Assembly (NCBI GenBank): GCA_900754955.1
Contig: CAAEEV010000158.1
Coordinates: 1 to 28,240 of the forward strand
Source of the DNA: Eggerthellaceae bacterium
Lineage (GTDB): Bacteria; Actinomycetota; Coriobacteriia; Coriobacteriales; Eggerthellaceae
Direction of reading: 5' to 3'
DNA: 28,240 bases
The notes below the pieces were generated by a model. It was not told the DNA's origin, searched no databases, and was given only the letters and a program-made list of their open reading frames with translations. The translations under genes and the position numbers were made by a program. Below, piece after piece: positions 1-7,614 of this stretch. How positions within the stretch are numbered: the stretch's first letter is position 1; each line of letters starts with the position of its first letter.

Positions 1-1012
1 GCACGAGACCCCGCACTGGTACGCCAACTCCGGCAACCTGGAGATGGCCTGCAAGCGCCTCACCCAGATCGAGCAGGCTACCCGCCACACCTCTCACGAG
101 TACGACCCGGCTCTGCTGGTTGTTCCGCCGAAGCCCGCCAAGGTCGGCCCCACGGTGCTCTTCTCCTCGAAGTACATCGTCGGCACGGCTGCTATCTGGA
201 CCGGCTACTTCGTGGGTCAGTTCTGCGTGTACGGCATGAATGCTTGGCTGCCTTCTTGGTTCGTCGGCATCGGCTACTCCTCTGCTGACTCCGTGACCCT
301 GCAGACCCTGAACAACGTCGGCGCCATCCTGTCCAACATCTCCGTTGGCTTCGTGTCCGACAAGTTCGGCCGTAAGAAGACGCTCGCCTTCTCCTGGTTG
401 TTCTGCATCGTGGCTATCATCATCTGCTCCATCTTCGTGGCCCCGAACCAGTTCATTCTCTGCATCGCTCTGATGCTGCTGTTCGGCTTCGCCCTGAACT
501 TCGCCATCACCGCTGTTCAGCCGATGATGCCCGAGGCTTATCCGACCGCAATCCGCAACACCGGTGTTTCTTGGTGCCAGGCGTTCGCCCGCTTCGGCGG
601 CTCCGCCTCCTCCATCGTTCTCGGTGGCATCGCCGGTATGGCCATGTTCCAGACCGCTGCTGGCGGCACCAACTGGTCGATGGTCGTGCTCGTGCTGATC
701 GTTCCGTTCGTGCTCGGCTTCATCTGCTGCATCTGGTTCGGCAAGGAGACCGTCGGTAAGACGATGGACCAGCTGGCTGAGGAAGAGGCTCGCCTCAACA
801 ACTCCGATACCGACGGCGCCGTGCGCTTCGGCATCATCCTCGCCATCGCCATCCTGCTGGCCGTCCTCTGCATCGTGTGCCCGCTCGCCATCGGCACGTG
901 GACGAAGGAGCCTTACGCTCTGCCGCTCATGGCTATCGGCATCCTGCTTCCGTTCCTGTACTTCTTCGTCTTCGCTGGCGCTCAGGTCGCCAAGGACAAG
1001 GCGAAGAACTAA
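1..1012 (+). CDS. MFS transporter, C-terminal half (5' end outside window)
   Basis: The reading frame is open from base 2, so the gene begins upstream of the window; the ATG at 44 is internal. The first residues (HETPHWY) sit where sugar-porter and aromatic-acid porters of the major facilitator superfamily carry the PESPRW motif after the central cytoplasmic loop. About six membrane helices follow, then two extra hydrophobic helices at the C-terminus. The loop motif GFVSDKFGRKK lies between the second and third visible helices, and PEAYPTAIRNTG matches the conserved PTxxRxTG segment before helix 11. It is probably a proton-coupled carrier for an organic acid or related small molecule; the substrate cannot be read. 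Codon use favours GCT, GTT and CTG, unlike the GCG/GCC-rich downstream genes, which suggests strong expression. A rho-independent terminator follows. Confidence 0.85.
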   Translation, partial: HETPHWYANSGNLEMACKRLTQIEQATRHTSHEYDPALLVVPPKPAKVGPTVLFSSKYIVGTAAIWTGYFVGQFCVYGMNAWLPSWFVGIGYSSADSVTLQTLNNVGAILSNISVGFVSDKFGRKKTLAFSWLFCIVAIIICSIFVAPNQFILCIALMLLFGFALNFAITAVQPMMPEAYPTAIRNTGVSWCQAFARFGGSASSIVLGGIAGMAMFQTAAGGTNWSMVVLVLIVPFVLGFICCIWFGKETVGKTMDQLAEEEARLNNSDTDGAVRFGIILAIAILLAVLCIVCPLAIGTWTKEPYALPLMAIGILLPFLYFFVFAGAQVAKDKAKN

Positions 1013-1073
1013 CAGCACGGTCGCAGTCGCAGCATAGCGACGCAATCGGTCGGCTCGCCTGCGTGAGTTGACA

Positions 1074-1106
1074 GAAAAAGACCCCCGGCATTGCCGGGGG
1101 TCTTTT
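1074..1106 (+). terminator. Rho-independent terminator after the MFS gene
   Basis: The sequence AAAAGACCCCCGGCA pairs with TGCCGGGGGTCTTTT, giving a long GC-rich stem with a minimal loop followed by a T-run. It lies about 65 bases after the MFS stop codon. Confidence 0.9.
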
Positions 1107-1354
1107 CGTTTGCTTTTAAAGCGGCGGGAGGAAGGCGCGTCGCACGCCGTTCCCGTTCACGCGAAGCCCCCGCACGAAGCTCCCGCGCACGCGAAGTCGT
1201 GAACGCGTTGCTCCACATGCTCCGCACGAAGATCAGCAGCAAGCATGCACCCACGGGATAACGTGTGAGCGCACAACGCACCGCTTTTGCGCGCGGCAGC
1301 AAGCCGAACGCAGCTCGAGAAGTCGAACCGCCCTCATCTGCGCAAAGCTCGAAA
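1107..1354. other. Intergenic stretch between the MFS terminator and the LURP-one-like gene
   Basis: No gene with a credible start was found here. The stretch carries several close copies of a GCACGAAG / CACGCGAAG motif between about 1158 and 1230, which look like low-grade direct repeats. It lies downstream of both flanking genes, so promoters are not expected. Confidence 0.4.
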
Positions 1355-1993
1355 CTAGCGGCTCGGACGCGGCTCCATCGCGGCGATCTTGGCAATCTCA
1401 GGATCCTCGGCCACCATCTCGTCGTACGTCTTCGAGCTGCTCGAGAAGATGCGGCGCTTGATGCGCTCCATGCGCGGCGCATCCTTGGTGAGGTCCTCAC
1501 CGCGGCTCTCGCCCTTGTTCTCCTCTTTGATGCAGATCGCAACGGCTGCAATGGCCGCAATACGCAGCTTGCTCAGGTCCTTCACGCGCACCTCGTAGCA
1601 CAGGCCCTTGTTGCGGAAGTCGACGACTTTGATGTGCACGTCCTTCACCTTGTCGCCCGCACGGTTCTGCGTGTAGATGGTGAACGGTGGGTTGCGCATC
1701 GAGCCGTGGATGTCCCAGACCATGCCCTCGACGTAGTAATGTTTGAAGATGGTGTGCGTGACCAGGCTGTACTCCCAGCGCCCCTCGCGCAGGTAGTACG
1801 AGAGCGACTTGAAGTCGGGCTTGATGCAGCCAATCTCACCGCCCATGCGACCGATCACGGCAATCTTGTTCTTCTCCTCCGACCAATCGCCCTCGAAATG
1901 GAGGAACAGGTCGCCGTCGTCGTACCACATGTCGAAGTCCTCATGCTTCGCAACGGCGTCGATCGGAAAATACACTTTGTTGTTCTTCGCCAA
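1355..1993 (-). CDS. LURP-one-related (tubby-like fold) hypothetical protein
   Basis: I cannot give a function. The core (about residues 10-150) has the rhythm of LURP-one/YxjI-like tubby-fold proteins: a run KVYFPIDAV, then DGDLFLHFEGDW, a GEIGCIKPDFKSLSYY step, HTIFKHYYVEGMVWDIHGSM, and a late FTIYTQNRAGDKVKDVHIKVVDF strand pair. The C-terminus contains an Ala/Ile-rich helix (LRIAAIAAVAICIKEEN) followed by a charged tail. No signal peptide or transmembrane segment is seen. The start is uncertain: I chose TTG at 1993 because GAGGGG lies six bases before it and the domain begins there. The frame stays open to a TTG at 2215, with ATGs at 2179 and 2101, but none of these has a good ribosome binding site. 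The family assignment is tentative. Confidence 0.6.
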   Translation of the reverse strand: MAKNNKVYFPIDAVAKHEDFDMWYDDGDLFLHFEGDWSEEKNKIAVIGRMGGEIGCIKPDFKSLSYYLREGRWEYSLVTHTIFKHYYVEGMVWDIHGSMRNPPFTIYTQNRAGDKVKDVHIKVVDFRNKGLCYEVRVKDLSKLRIAAIAAVAICIKEENKGESRGEDLTKDAPRMERIKRRIFSSSSKTYDEMVAEDPEIAKIAAMEPRPSR

Positions 1994-2277
1994 AACAGCC
2001 CCCTCGGCAGTTTCATCGGGGTGAACCAACGACGGCGGGAACCACGCAACACGCCCCCTGTCGCGTTCCGCGCGTGAAGTCTCCGCATCCGCGCAGAACA
2101 TGTTGCGCGCCGCCCAAATCTCACTGATTATACCGTATCGCCCCTGCAAAACCGCCTCATGCGGCAACCTCGAAAACATGCGCAAAACCCTGTCGATCTT
2201 TCGACGATCGCGCAATCAGCCAGCATATAGTTGTAAAATATTGCTTCGTGAATTTACGACCAACGGAAGGCTATTCT

Positions 2278-3054
2278 ATGGCAACCCAGCACTTTACGCT
2301 TACCTCCTACGATCCAGTTTACGTCATCGCGGAAGAGGTAAGGATCCCCGAGGACGTCATTCGCCAGCAGGCGCTGCGCTGGCTCGAGATCACCTGCTGC
2401 AAGAACGGCGAGAAGCCGAAGCTCACCGATCAGTGGGTCGACGCCCATACCGACGATTTCAAGAGCGTCGAAGAGCTGCTCATCTTCATCCGCTACAACA
2501 TGTACAAGGACAACCGTGAGATCCAGGAGCTCGCCGACCAGGACGTCATCTGCAAGGAGCTGTCGAAGCGCCTCGTGGAGGAGCTGCCCGCCGACCTCGT
2601 GGAGGAGTCGGTCTACGCCGCCAACTACCGCCTCGAGGAGATGATCACGCGCCAGGGCATGACCGTCGAGCAGTTCTGCAAGCAGCGCGGCATCACCGAG
2701 GAGCAGCTCTACGCTGACGTGAAGGAGCGCACCATCCAGAGCCTCAAGGAGGACTCCGCGCTCGCCGCATACGCTGAGCACCGTGGCTTCACGCTCGAGG
2801 CCGAGGACTTCTACGCCATCATCCCGGGCAACAGCATCCAGGAGAAGGCTGAGAAGCGCCGTCAGATCGAGCTCGAGGGACGCCTCGCCGGCATGGAGGA
2901 GTACGCTCTCAAGACCAAGGCGCTCAAGGAGGTCATGGAGAACGCGATGATCAAGCGCCGTCCCACCGACGAGGAGTGGCTGCGCTACGGCGACACGAGC
3001 GTCGACGTGCTCAACGCCAACAAGCAGTTCCCGGACAGCTTCATGAGCCTGTAA
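2278..3054 (+). CDS. Stand-alone trigger factor C-terminal domain-like protein
   Basis: This 258-residue cytoplasmic protein resembles the C-terminal (SurA-like) helical domain of trigger factor. A segment KLTDQWVDAHTDDFKSVEEL corresponds to the 'D-E-F-hydrophobic...S-V-E-x-L' entry of that domain. ELPADLVEESV matches the 'VPxxLVExE' step, and RQGMTVEQFCKQRGITEEQL matches the arm-forming 'QGxSLEDYLKxxGxTEEEL' part. It lacks the ribosome-binding GFRxGxxP signature and the PPIase domain, so it cannot be ordinary trigger factor. It may act as a holdase or assembly chaperone. The start is ATG 2278, with GGAAGG about eight bases upstream; an in-frame GTG at 2248 has no such site. It converges on the FKBP and trigger factor genes, which supports a folding role. 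It is very rich in Glu and Lys. Confidence 0.75.
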   Translation: MATQHFTLTSYDPVYVIAEEVRIPEDVIRQQALRWLEITCCKNGEKPKLTDQWVDAHTDDFKSVEELLIFIRYNMYKDNREIQELADQDVICKELSKRLVEELPADLVEESVYAANYRLEEMITRQGMTVEQFCKQRGITEEQLYADVKERTIQSLKEDSALAAYAEHRGFTLEAEDFYAIIPGNSIQEKAEKRRQIELEGRLAGMEEYALKTKALKEVMENAMIKRRPTDEEWLRYGDTSVDVLNANKQFPDSFMSL

Positions 3055-3070
3055 GCGGAAAACCGTCCGA

Positions 3071-3110
3071 GCATTAAAAAAGGGAGCCGATCGGCTCCCT
3101 TTTTTAATGC
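3071..3110. terminator. Perfect 40-base palindrome, bidirectional terminator
   Basis: GCATTAAAAAAGGGAGCCGA is followed immediately by its exact reverse complement. Each orientation gives a GC stem (GGGAGCCGA/TCGGCTCCC) followed by a T6 run, so it can terminate both the + strand chaperone-like gene and the - strand FKBP/trigger factor genes. Confidence 0.92.
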
Positions 3111-3146
3111 GTCTATCTCGCAGCAGCGACAGCGATCGCCAAAACC

Positions 3147-3674
3147 CTAGCGGTAGGACTCGCCCTGGTCGCCGCCGAGAAGCTTGCCCTGCTCCTTGAG
3201 GTGCTCGGCCTTCTCACGCGCCGACACGAAGTTCTCGGGCGCATCCTCGATCTCGAGGATCTCGACCTCGAACGTGAGATCCTTGCCTGCGAGCGGGTGG
3301 TTCAGGTCGAACACGACCTCACCCTTCTCCTTGTCGATCTCGATGATCGTCGCAGGGGTCGCATCACCTTCCTTGCTGTTCGACATCCAGATGCGCTTGC
3401 CGACGGCGATCTCGTGGCGCACGGGAATCTGCTCCATCGGGATGCGCGCGACGAAATCGTCGAGGTACTCGCCGTACGCGGCATACTGGTCAACGGTGAA
3501 CGTCTTCTTCTCGCCCACCTCGTTCATCTCGAGAATAGCCTGCTCGAAACCGTCGATCGCCATATCCATGCCCGTCTGGAACTTCATGGGGTTCTCGGGC
3601 GTGGCGTAGCCGAAAACCGTGCCGTCGTCGAGCTTGCCCGTGTACACGAGCGTAACCGTGGAACCAAGCTGCAT
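3147..3674 (-). CDS. FKBP-type (SlyD-like) peptidyl-prolyl cis-trans isomerase
   Basis: The 175-residue protein has the SlyD layout. An N-terminal FKBP half-barrel (VTLVYTGKLDDGTVFGYA) and the segment MAIDGFEQAILEMNEVGEKKTFTV precede an inserted 'flap' domain of about residues 65-120. The barrel then resumes with VVFDLNHPLAGKDLTFEVEILEIE, which contains the NHPLAGK motif diagnostic of this class. It would isomerise Xaa-Pro bonds and bind unfolded chains in the cytoplasm. The His-rich metal-binding tail of enterobacterial SlyD is absent; the tail here is charged and short. AGGAG lies eight bases before the ATG. It is 63 bases downstream of trigger factor on the same strand, so the two are probably cotranscribed or coregulated, with a hairpin between them that may tune the ratio. 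Confidence 0.9.
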   Translation of the reverse strand: MQLGSTVTLVYTGKLDDGTVFGYATPENPMKFQTGMDMAIDGFEQAILEMNEVGEKKTFTVDQYAAYGEYLDDFVARIPMEQIPVRHEIAVGKRIWMSNSKEGDATPATIIEIDKEKGEVVFDLNHPLAGKDLTFEVEILEIEDAPENFVSAREKAEHLKEQGKLLGGDQGESYR

Positions 3675-3706
3675 TTGTCTTGCTCCTATCTGTTAGAACC
3701 AACAAG

Positions 3707-3727
3707 CCGCCCGCGTGACGCGGGCGG
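3707..3727 (-). terminator. Intergenic hairpin between trigger factor and FKBP genes
   Basis: CCGCCCGCG, loop TGA, CGCGGGCGG forms a perfect 9-bp GC stem between the two genes. On the minus strand it is followed by CTTGTTGGTTC, a weak T-tract. It could be a partial terminator or a stabilising element for the trigger factor message. Confidence 0.45.
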
Positions 3728-3737
3728 AACTGTTACC

Positions 3738-5075
3738 TTATTCGGCGTCTTTGTCGGAGGCGGCCTCGATCACGTTGCCCTCGCCGTCAACGACCGTCAC
3801 CTCGGCGTTGTCGACCAGCCACTGCGTCGCCTTCGACTGGCGGCACATCTTGCGGATGTTGGCCATGCGGTGGGCGTTCTCCCACTTCTCGCGGGTCTCC
3901 ATCTCGTCGTCGCCCTCGAACATCTTGGCGACGTCCTCTTCGGTCACCTCGAGGCCCTTCTCGACGAAGAGCGCCTCGAGAGCGCAGTCGATCGCCGCAC
4001 GGCGCTGTGCCTCGGTGGAGACCTGCTCGCGCAGCTTGTCGGCGTCGCCGCGGCCGTCGAGCAGCCACTGCTGCAGGTTCGTGCCCTGCTCCTCGAGGGA
4101 CTTCATGAGCTCGCGGCCCACGTCCTGGCGGATGAAGTCGACGTAGTACGAAGGAACCTCGCCATCGAGGCGCTCCATGAGCTTTTCGACGGCGCGATCG
4201 ACCATGAGCTTGGGGAGATCCTTGCTCTTCTGGATGTTGACCGCCATGCGCAGCTGCTTGCGCATGTCCTCGACGTCGGTGCAGCCCACCTTGACGGCAA
4301 GCTCGTCGTCGATCGCGGGGAGGATGCGCTTGCGGAAACTCTCCACCTCAACGACGGCATGCAGGTCGCCGTCGCCGAAATCGGAGGAACCGTTCTCGTC
4401 CTTCGCCTCGAAGTCGAACTCGCGGATCTCGCCCGCCTTCGCGCCGATCAGCTGCTCGTCGTACGATGCGGGCATCGTGCCCTCGCCAAGGCCGATCATG
4501 CGCTTGGCGGCGCGCAGGATCACCCTGTCGTGGTTCGTGACCGTCATCGTGACCATGGCGTAATCGCCCATTGCGGCCTCGTGGTCGGCATCGGCGATGT
4601 CCTCGAAGGAGTGGTAGTAATCCTGAAGCGCGTGCAGCTGCTCCTCGACCTCTTCGTCGGTCGCTTCCTCCGGAGGCATCTCGATGGAGACGGGCTCGTA
4701 GCTCGTCAGCTTCATGACCGGCGCAACGCTGCCCGAAACCGTAAACGTGAACGGCTTGCCCTCTTCGACCTGGTCCTCGATGTTGAACTGCGGCTCGTCG
4801 ATGAACACCACGTCGGCGTCGTCGATCGCCTTGAGCGCATACTCATTGACGAGCAGCTCAGCAACGCCGCCCATGGCGTTGGTGTGACCGCCGACGCTCT
4901 GCTCCAGCACGGCACGCGGAGCCTTCCCCTTGCGAAAACCGGGGATGTCCCTCTGGGCGACATCCTTGAAGAACTTGCGCGTGCACTCGTCAACCTCATC
5001 GGCCGATGCGGTGATGGTGAGAACGAGCTCCTGGCGCTCGCCGTCGTCCTCACGTACCTTGTCTTTAACTTCCAC
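3738..5075 (-). CDS. tig: Trigger factor, ribosome-associated chaperone
   Basis: Trigger factor binds at the ribosomal exit tunnel and shields nascent chains. The 445-residue product (normal family length) has the three expected parts. The N-terminal ribosome-binding domain carries the signature IPGFRKGKAP (about residues 44-53). A PPIase domain of about 160-245 contains GDYAMVTMTVT. A C-terminal helical domain runs from DELAVKVGCTDVEDMRKQL onward. The start is the GTG at 5075, preceded by GGAG seven bases upstream and giving VEVKDKV as N-terminus. The frame extends to 5159, but the extra 28 residues are basic, unlike the family, and have no ribosome binding site. The C-terminal tail is acidic. 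An FKBP follows, rather than the clpP-clpX pair that often follows tig in other bacteria. Confidence 0.95.
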   Translation of the reverse strand: MEVKDKVREDDGERQELVLTITASADEVDECTRKFFKDVAQRDIPGFRKGKAPRAVLEQSVGGHTNAMGGVAELLVNEYALKAIDDADVVFIDEPQFNIEDQVEEGKPFTFTVSGSVAPVMKLTSYEPVSIEMPPEEATDEEVEEQLHALQDYYHSFEDIADADHEAAMGDYAMVTMTVTNHDRVILRAAKRMIGLGEGTMPASYDEQLIGAKAGEIREFDFEAKDENGSSDFGDGDLHAVVEVESFRKRILPAIDDELAVKVGCTDVEDMRKQLRMAVNIQKSKDLPKLMVDRAVEKLMERLDGEVPSYYVDFIRQDVGRELMKSLEEQGTNLQQWLLDGRGDADKLREQVSTEAQRRAAIDCALEALFVEKGLEVTEEDVAKMFEGDDEMETREKWENAHRMANIRKMCRQSKATQWLVDNAEVTVVDGEGNVIEAASDKDAE

Positions 5076-5285
5076 CGTCTTACTCCAGCTATTCCTAGTC
5101 CTGTATAGTTGCAGCCGCGCGACGCGCCCGAAACCGTCAGGGCGACCGATGCGCAGCAACTTGTTATTTTACCGCAAACAGCAGTTCGTTCGATAGCTCA
5201 ACGCAGAAACACACGCCGCGGCACGGCACGGGAGCAAACGTCGTGCCGCGCGGTAGAACCCGTCGACTCATAACCTTTTGAGTTC

Positions 5286-5317
5286 TTGCATTTTCGTTTC
5301 GACGGACCGAAGATAAT
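5286..5317 (+). promoter_or_regulatory. Possible promoter for the transposase-like chimera gene
   Basis: A GATAAT -10 box at 5312-5317 lies 30 bases before the GTG start. The best -35-like hexamer, TTGCAT at 5286-5291, is 20 bases away, longer than ideal. This divergent region (5076-5347) must also hold the trigger factor promoter, which I could not place with confidence. Confidence 0.3.
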
Positions 5318-5347
5318 GCCAAGAAAGAAACAGCGAAGGAGGGACCC

Positions 5348-6589
5348 GTGGCGGACATGAGAGCCAGCTCCTCCCTAGCGGTTCGCCACCTCGCGCAGGT
5401 GTTCACCAACATCCTCGCAACGGACCGCACCATGACGTTCGAGCAGTTCGAGAGCAAGGCCATTGAGGTGGGGCATGTCGTCATAGCAAAGGCGATGGCA
5501 GCCGCGCTCGAGCAGCACGACCAGGATCTGTGCGCCGATCTGCCCGACGGACAGCGCGTTCACGACGTACGGCGCCGCACGCTCGTTACCGAAGTGGGCG
5601 ATGTGTCGTTCCGGTATCACCGCGTGCGCAACCGCGCTGACGGGCGCACCGTCATCCCTCTCGCCGACGCGCTCAAGCTTCCCTGGAACCGCCAGATATC
5701 GCCCGGCGCCCTGTCGTTCCTCGCCGAGGTTGCCTCGGAGGTCTCATACCAGAAAGCCGCCGAGCTGCTCGCGCGCAAAGGCGGGTCGCAGGTGAGCGCG
5801 ATGACCGTCATGCGCGCGCTCGACCGCACGGCGAAAAAGACCGCTCCCGCGGATGTTGCGGGCGAACCGCCGCGCAAGCACAGCGAAAGCACAGCAGCGC
5901 CCGTGCAGCGAACGGGCATACGAACGGTGCGAAGGCGGCGCAGCGCTGCGCGCAAGCCACCGCGCAGCGTCCCGAAGCCCGGCGAGCCCCAGCTCAACTG
6001 GCTCTCGCAGATGTGGCAGCCCATCCGCAATTCGATGGCGTTCGTCGCCCTCGAGACGTTCTTTCCCGCCGTCAAGCAAACGTATCAGGAACGCACCGCG
6101 TCGAACCACGTGAAAGGAGAAACCATGGGATCCTACGAACGCGAGCAGCAGATGATCGCCGCCGGCACCGCCGAACGCGGCTGTACCGCACGCAAGTACT
6201 TCGAGGAGCTGGACGCCGAACTCACCGAGGAGACCTCGTCCCTTTCGCACCGGCCCGACTACACGAAGACCCTCTTCGCGCCCGAGCACGACGATATCTA
6301 CCGCGAGTTCTGCGCCTACGTCGATCTGCCCAAGCCGCGGTTCTTCGACGCGATCGAAGACCCGATCCGCGTGGAGGGGTATTCGGCGGCCGACGTGTAC
6401 TTCGCCATGAAGTCGAAGAATCCGCGCATCGTCGAGATCGACGGCGCCGCCGTGTACAACATGCTCGTGAAGCTGCGCACCCAACCCGAGATCTCCAAGA
6501 AGGTGCTCGACTTCATTCCCACCTGCTACCAGGGAGGCTGCGGCAAAGGCGACGCCGCCTTCGAGCGCGGATACTACGACAACAAGTAA
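5348..6589 (+). CDS. Chimeric protein: ISLre2/UPF0236-like transposase N-terminus joined to an unknown C-terminal module
   Basis: The first ~170 residues look like the N-terminal region of ISLre2/UPF0236 transposases. TMTFEQFESKAIEVGHVVIAK is followed by RRRTLVTEVGDVSFRYHRVRNR, by a DALKLPW..ISPGALSFLAEVASEVSYQKAAELL segment and by the helix ending MTVMRALDRT. The DDE catalytic part that should follow is absent. Instead there is a basic, proline-rich linker (about 172-215), then a short segment LNWLSQMWQPIRNSMAF, then a 154-residue module from Met260 that I do not recognise. That module contains RGCTARKYFEEL, a run YSAADVYFAMKSKNPRIVEIDGAAVYNMLVKL and a final CYQGGCGKG. The GTG start has a strong AAGGAGGG site. 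The C-terminal module has its own ribosome binding site, so it may also be made alone. It may be a decayed element fused to a host gene, or a domesticated protein. Confidence 0.65.
   Translation: MADMRASSSLAVRHLAQVFTNILATDRTMTFEQFESKAIEVGHVVIAKAMAAALEQHDQDLCADLPDGQRVHDVRRRTLVTEVGDVSFRYHRVRNRADGRTVIPLADALKLPWNRQISPGALSFLAEVASEVSYQKAAELLARKGGSQVSAMTVMRALDRTAKKTAPADVAGEPPRKHSESTAAPVQRTGIRTVRRRRSAARKPPRSVPKPGEPQLNWLSQMWQPIRNSMAFVALETFFPAVKQTYQERTASNHVKGETMGSYEREQQMIAAGTAERGCTARKYFEELDAELTEETSSLSHRPDYTKTLFAPEHDDIYREFCAYVDLPKPRFFDAIEDPIRVEGYSAADVYFAMKSKNPRIVEIDGAAVYNMLVKLRTQPEISKKVLDFIPTCYQGGCGKGDAAFERGYYDNK
6115..6127 (+). promoter_or_regulatory. Internal ribosome binding site and ATG in the chimera gene
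   Basis: AGGAG at 6115-6119 is five bases before ATG 6125, in the same frame as the long ORF. This would initiate a separate 154-residue protein from the C-terminal module, which may be the original gene boundary. Confidence 0.6.
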
Positions 6590-6614
6590 CCTCAGCCGCG
6601 CGGGTCGGGAGCCT

Positions 6615-6686
6615 GCCGCAAGTCGGGCATCCGCCGCAGGTTGAGCTTACGCCGCAGGTCGAGCATACGCCGCAGGTCAGAAGCCC
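6615..6686 (+). repeat. 18-bp tandem repeat, four copies
   Basis: Four adjacent units begin GCCGCAGGT (first unit GCCGCAAGT) at 6615, 6633, 6651 and 6669. The consensus is close to GCCGCAGGTCGAGCATAC; the last unit diverges in its second half. They start 26 bases after the stop codon of the chimera gene and are not inside a credible gene. Confidence 0.8.
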
Positions 6687-6792
6687 AGCGACGGCACGGG
6701 CACGGCCGATGTCGCCGCCGAACCAAGTTCGAGCTCGTAGGTCGAGTGCAAGTCAGCGAGAAGGGCCCTGGTGCCCGGAATTCGCGGGATCG

Positions 6793-6827
6793 CGCAGGCG
6801 CCGCGTACTTCGGTACGCAAGCCTGCG
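6793..6827. other. Extended UUCG-tetraloop hairpin
   Basis: CGCAGGC (6793-6799) pairs with GCCTGCG (6821-6827), and inside it GCGTAC (6803-6808) and GTACGC (6813-6818) close a TTCG loop. An internal loop of GCC against AA separates the two stems. It lies in the 313-base gap 6590-6902, in which I see no gene. It could be a 3'-end structure or part of a small RNA. Confidence 0.55.
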
Positions 6828-6873
6828 GGATCGCCGCGAGATCCAGTGCGAGAGGGCTTCGCAGCGTCGGCTC

Positions 6874-6901
6874 GTTCCGCTTGCCGCCAGACAAGCGGAA
6901 C
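6874..6901 (-). terminator. Inverted repeat just past the tetR stop codon
   Basis: GTTCCGCTTG and CAAGCGGAAC form a perfect 10-bp stem with an 8-base loop, one base from the end of the minus-strand tetR gene. There is no T-run after it, so a terminator role is only likely. Confidence 0.4.
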
Positions 6902-6902
6902 T

Positions 6903-7454
6903 CTATAGCGGAACCCTCACAGCGTTGATGCCGCCGCGGATGAAAGCGTCAAGGGTGCGCTGGACGATGTCCCACTCGCCCGTCGACACATCGGCAAGCG
7001 CGACGGCGTAGCAGCCGCTCATCTGGAAGCGGTAGAGCGCGTCGGCCTGCATGCGACTCATGCCCAGATCCGAGAACATGTTCGACACGCCGCCGGGAAA
7101 CGCGCCCTGTTCAACGAGCGCGAACAGCAGCGGCATGAACCGCTCATCGCGCACGACGGGCGCATACGGTCCCGCCTCGCGCAGCGCCACGCAGAACGGA
7201 CGACCGCTGGACTGCACGCAATCGCTGCAGTGCAGGTGAGATTCGAGCGAACGCAGATCTCCAAGAAACTCGACGACGAGCGCCGCATAGACGTCCTGCA
7301 CGTTTCCGTAGTGCGCATAGAGCGTCGATCGGCTCACCCCCGCCTCGCTCGCCAGATCTGACATCGAAACGTCTTCGAGCTTTCCGCCTGTCAGAAGGCG
7401 CAAGAGGGCCTCCTTGATCGCTACGTCCCTCTTCTCGTACCGTGCATCTCCCAT
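6903..7454 (-). CDS. TetR family transcriptional regulator
   Basis: The 183-residue product has the TetR N-terminal helix-turn-helix at about residues 8-55. AIKEALLRLLTGGKLEDVSMSDLA is followed by the recognition segment EAGVSRSTLYAHYGNVQDVYAAL. The remaining ~130 residues form a helical ligand/dimer domain with several cysteines (HLHCSDCVQSSGRPFC), whose effector cannot be read. I chose ATG 7454 (MGDARYEKRD) because GAGG lies a few bases upstream and the TetR domain begins there; the frame is open to 7571, but the extra residues do not fit the family. The gene is divergent from the DUF262 pair, and an inverted repeat lies in the shared upstream region. It therefore probably represses itself, the pair, or both. 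Confidence 0.88.
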   Translation of the reverse strand: MGDARYEKRDVAIKEALLRLLTGGKLEDVSMSDLASEAGVSRSTLYAHYGNVQDVYAALVVEFLGDLRSLESHLHCSDCVQSSGRPFCVALREAGPYAPVVRDERFMPLLFALVEQGAFPGGVSNMFSDLGMSRMQADALYRFQMSGCYAVALADVSTGEWDIVQRTLDAFIRGGINAVRVPL

Positions 7455-7545
7455 ACGTCCTCGATCCCTCTTCAGCAGGCGACACGGCAACGGAGGCCAT
7501 AGCGACTCCGCCCCTCCGTCGCCCGTATCGAACACAGTGTAGCGA

Positions 7546-7579
7546 ATCGTAGCGATGTTTATCGAACACATCGTACGAT
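7546..7579. promoter_or_regulatory. Candidate TetR operator (inverted repeat)
   Basis: ATCGTAGCGATG (7546-7557) and CATCGTACGAT (7569-7579) are inverted copies differing by one inserted G. A second short inverted pair (CGATGT/ACATCG) is nested inside. The site lies between tetR and the first DUF262 gene, upstream of both starts. Confidence 0.5.
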
Positions 7580-7583
7580 AACG

Positions 7584-7614
7584 TTCAACAGCGGCTCGCT
7601 GCAGCTCTTATACT
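7584..7614 (+). promoter_or_regulatory. Likely promoter of the DUF262 pair
   Basis: TATACT at 7609-7614 is a good -10 box, 43 bases before the ATG. TTCAAC at 7584-7589 is a weak -35 with a 19-base spacer. The candidate operator is immediately upstream, so binding there could block RNA polymerase. Confidence 0.45.

Noticed and set aside
3201..5108. 635-codon open frame opposite FKBP and trigger factor
   Set aside because: It is antisense to two clearly recognised genes and has no ribosome binding site or domain.
5348..6110. An intact ISLre2-family insertion sequence
   Set aside because: No catalytic domain and no flanking inverted repeats were found; only the N-terminal region is recognisable.
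6615..6686. CRISPR-like array
   Set aside because: The 18-bp units are directly adjacent, without spacers, and no cas genes are present.
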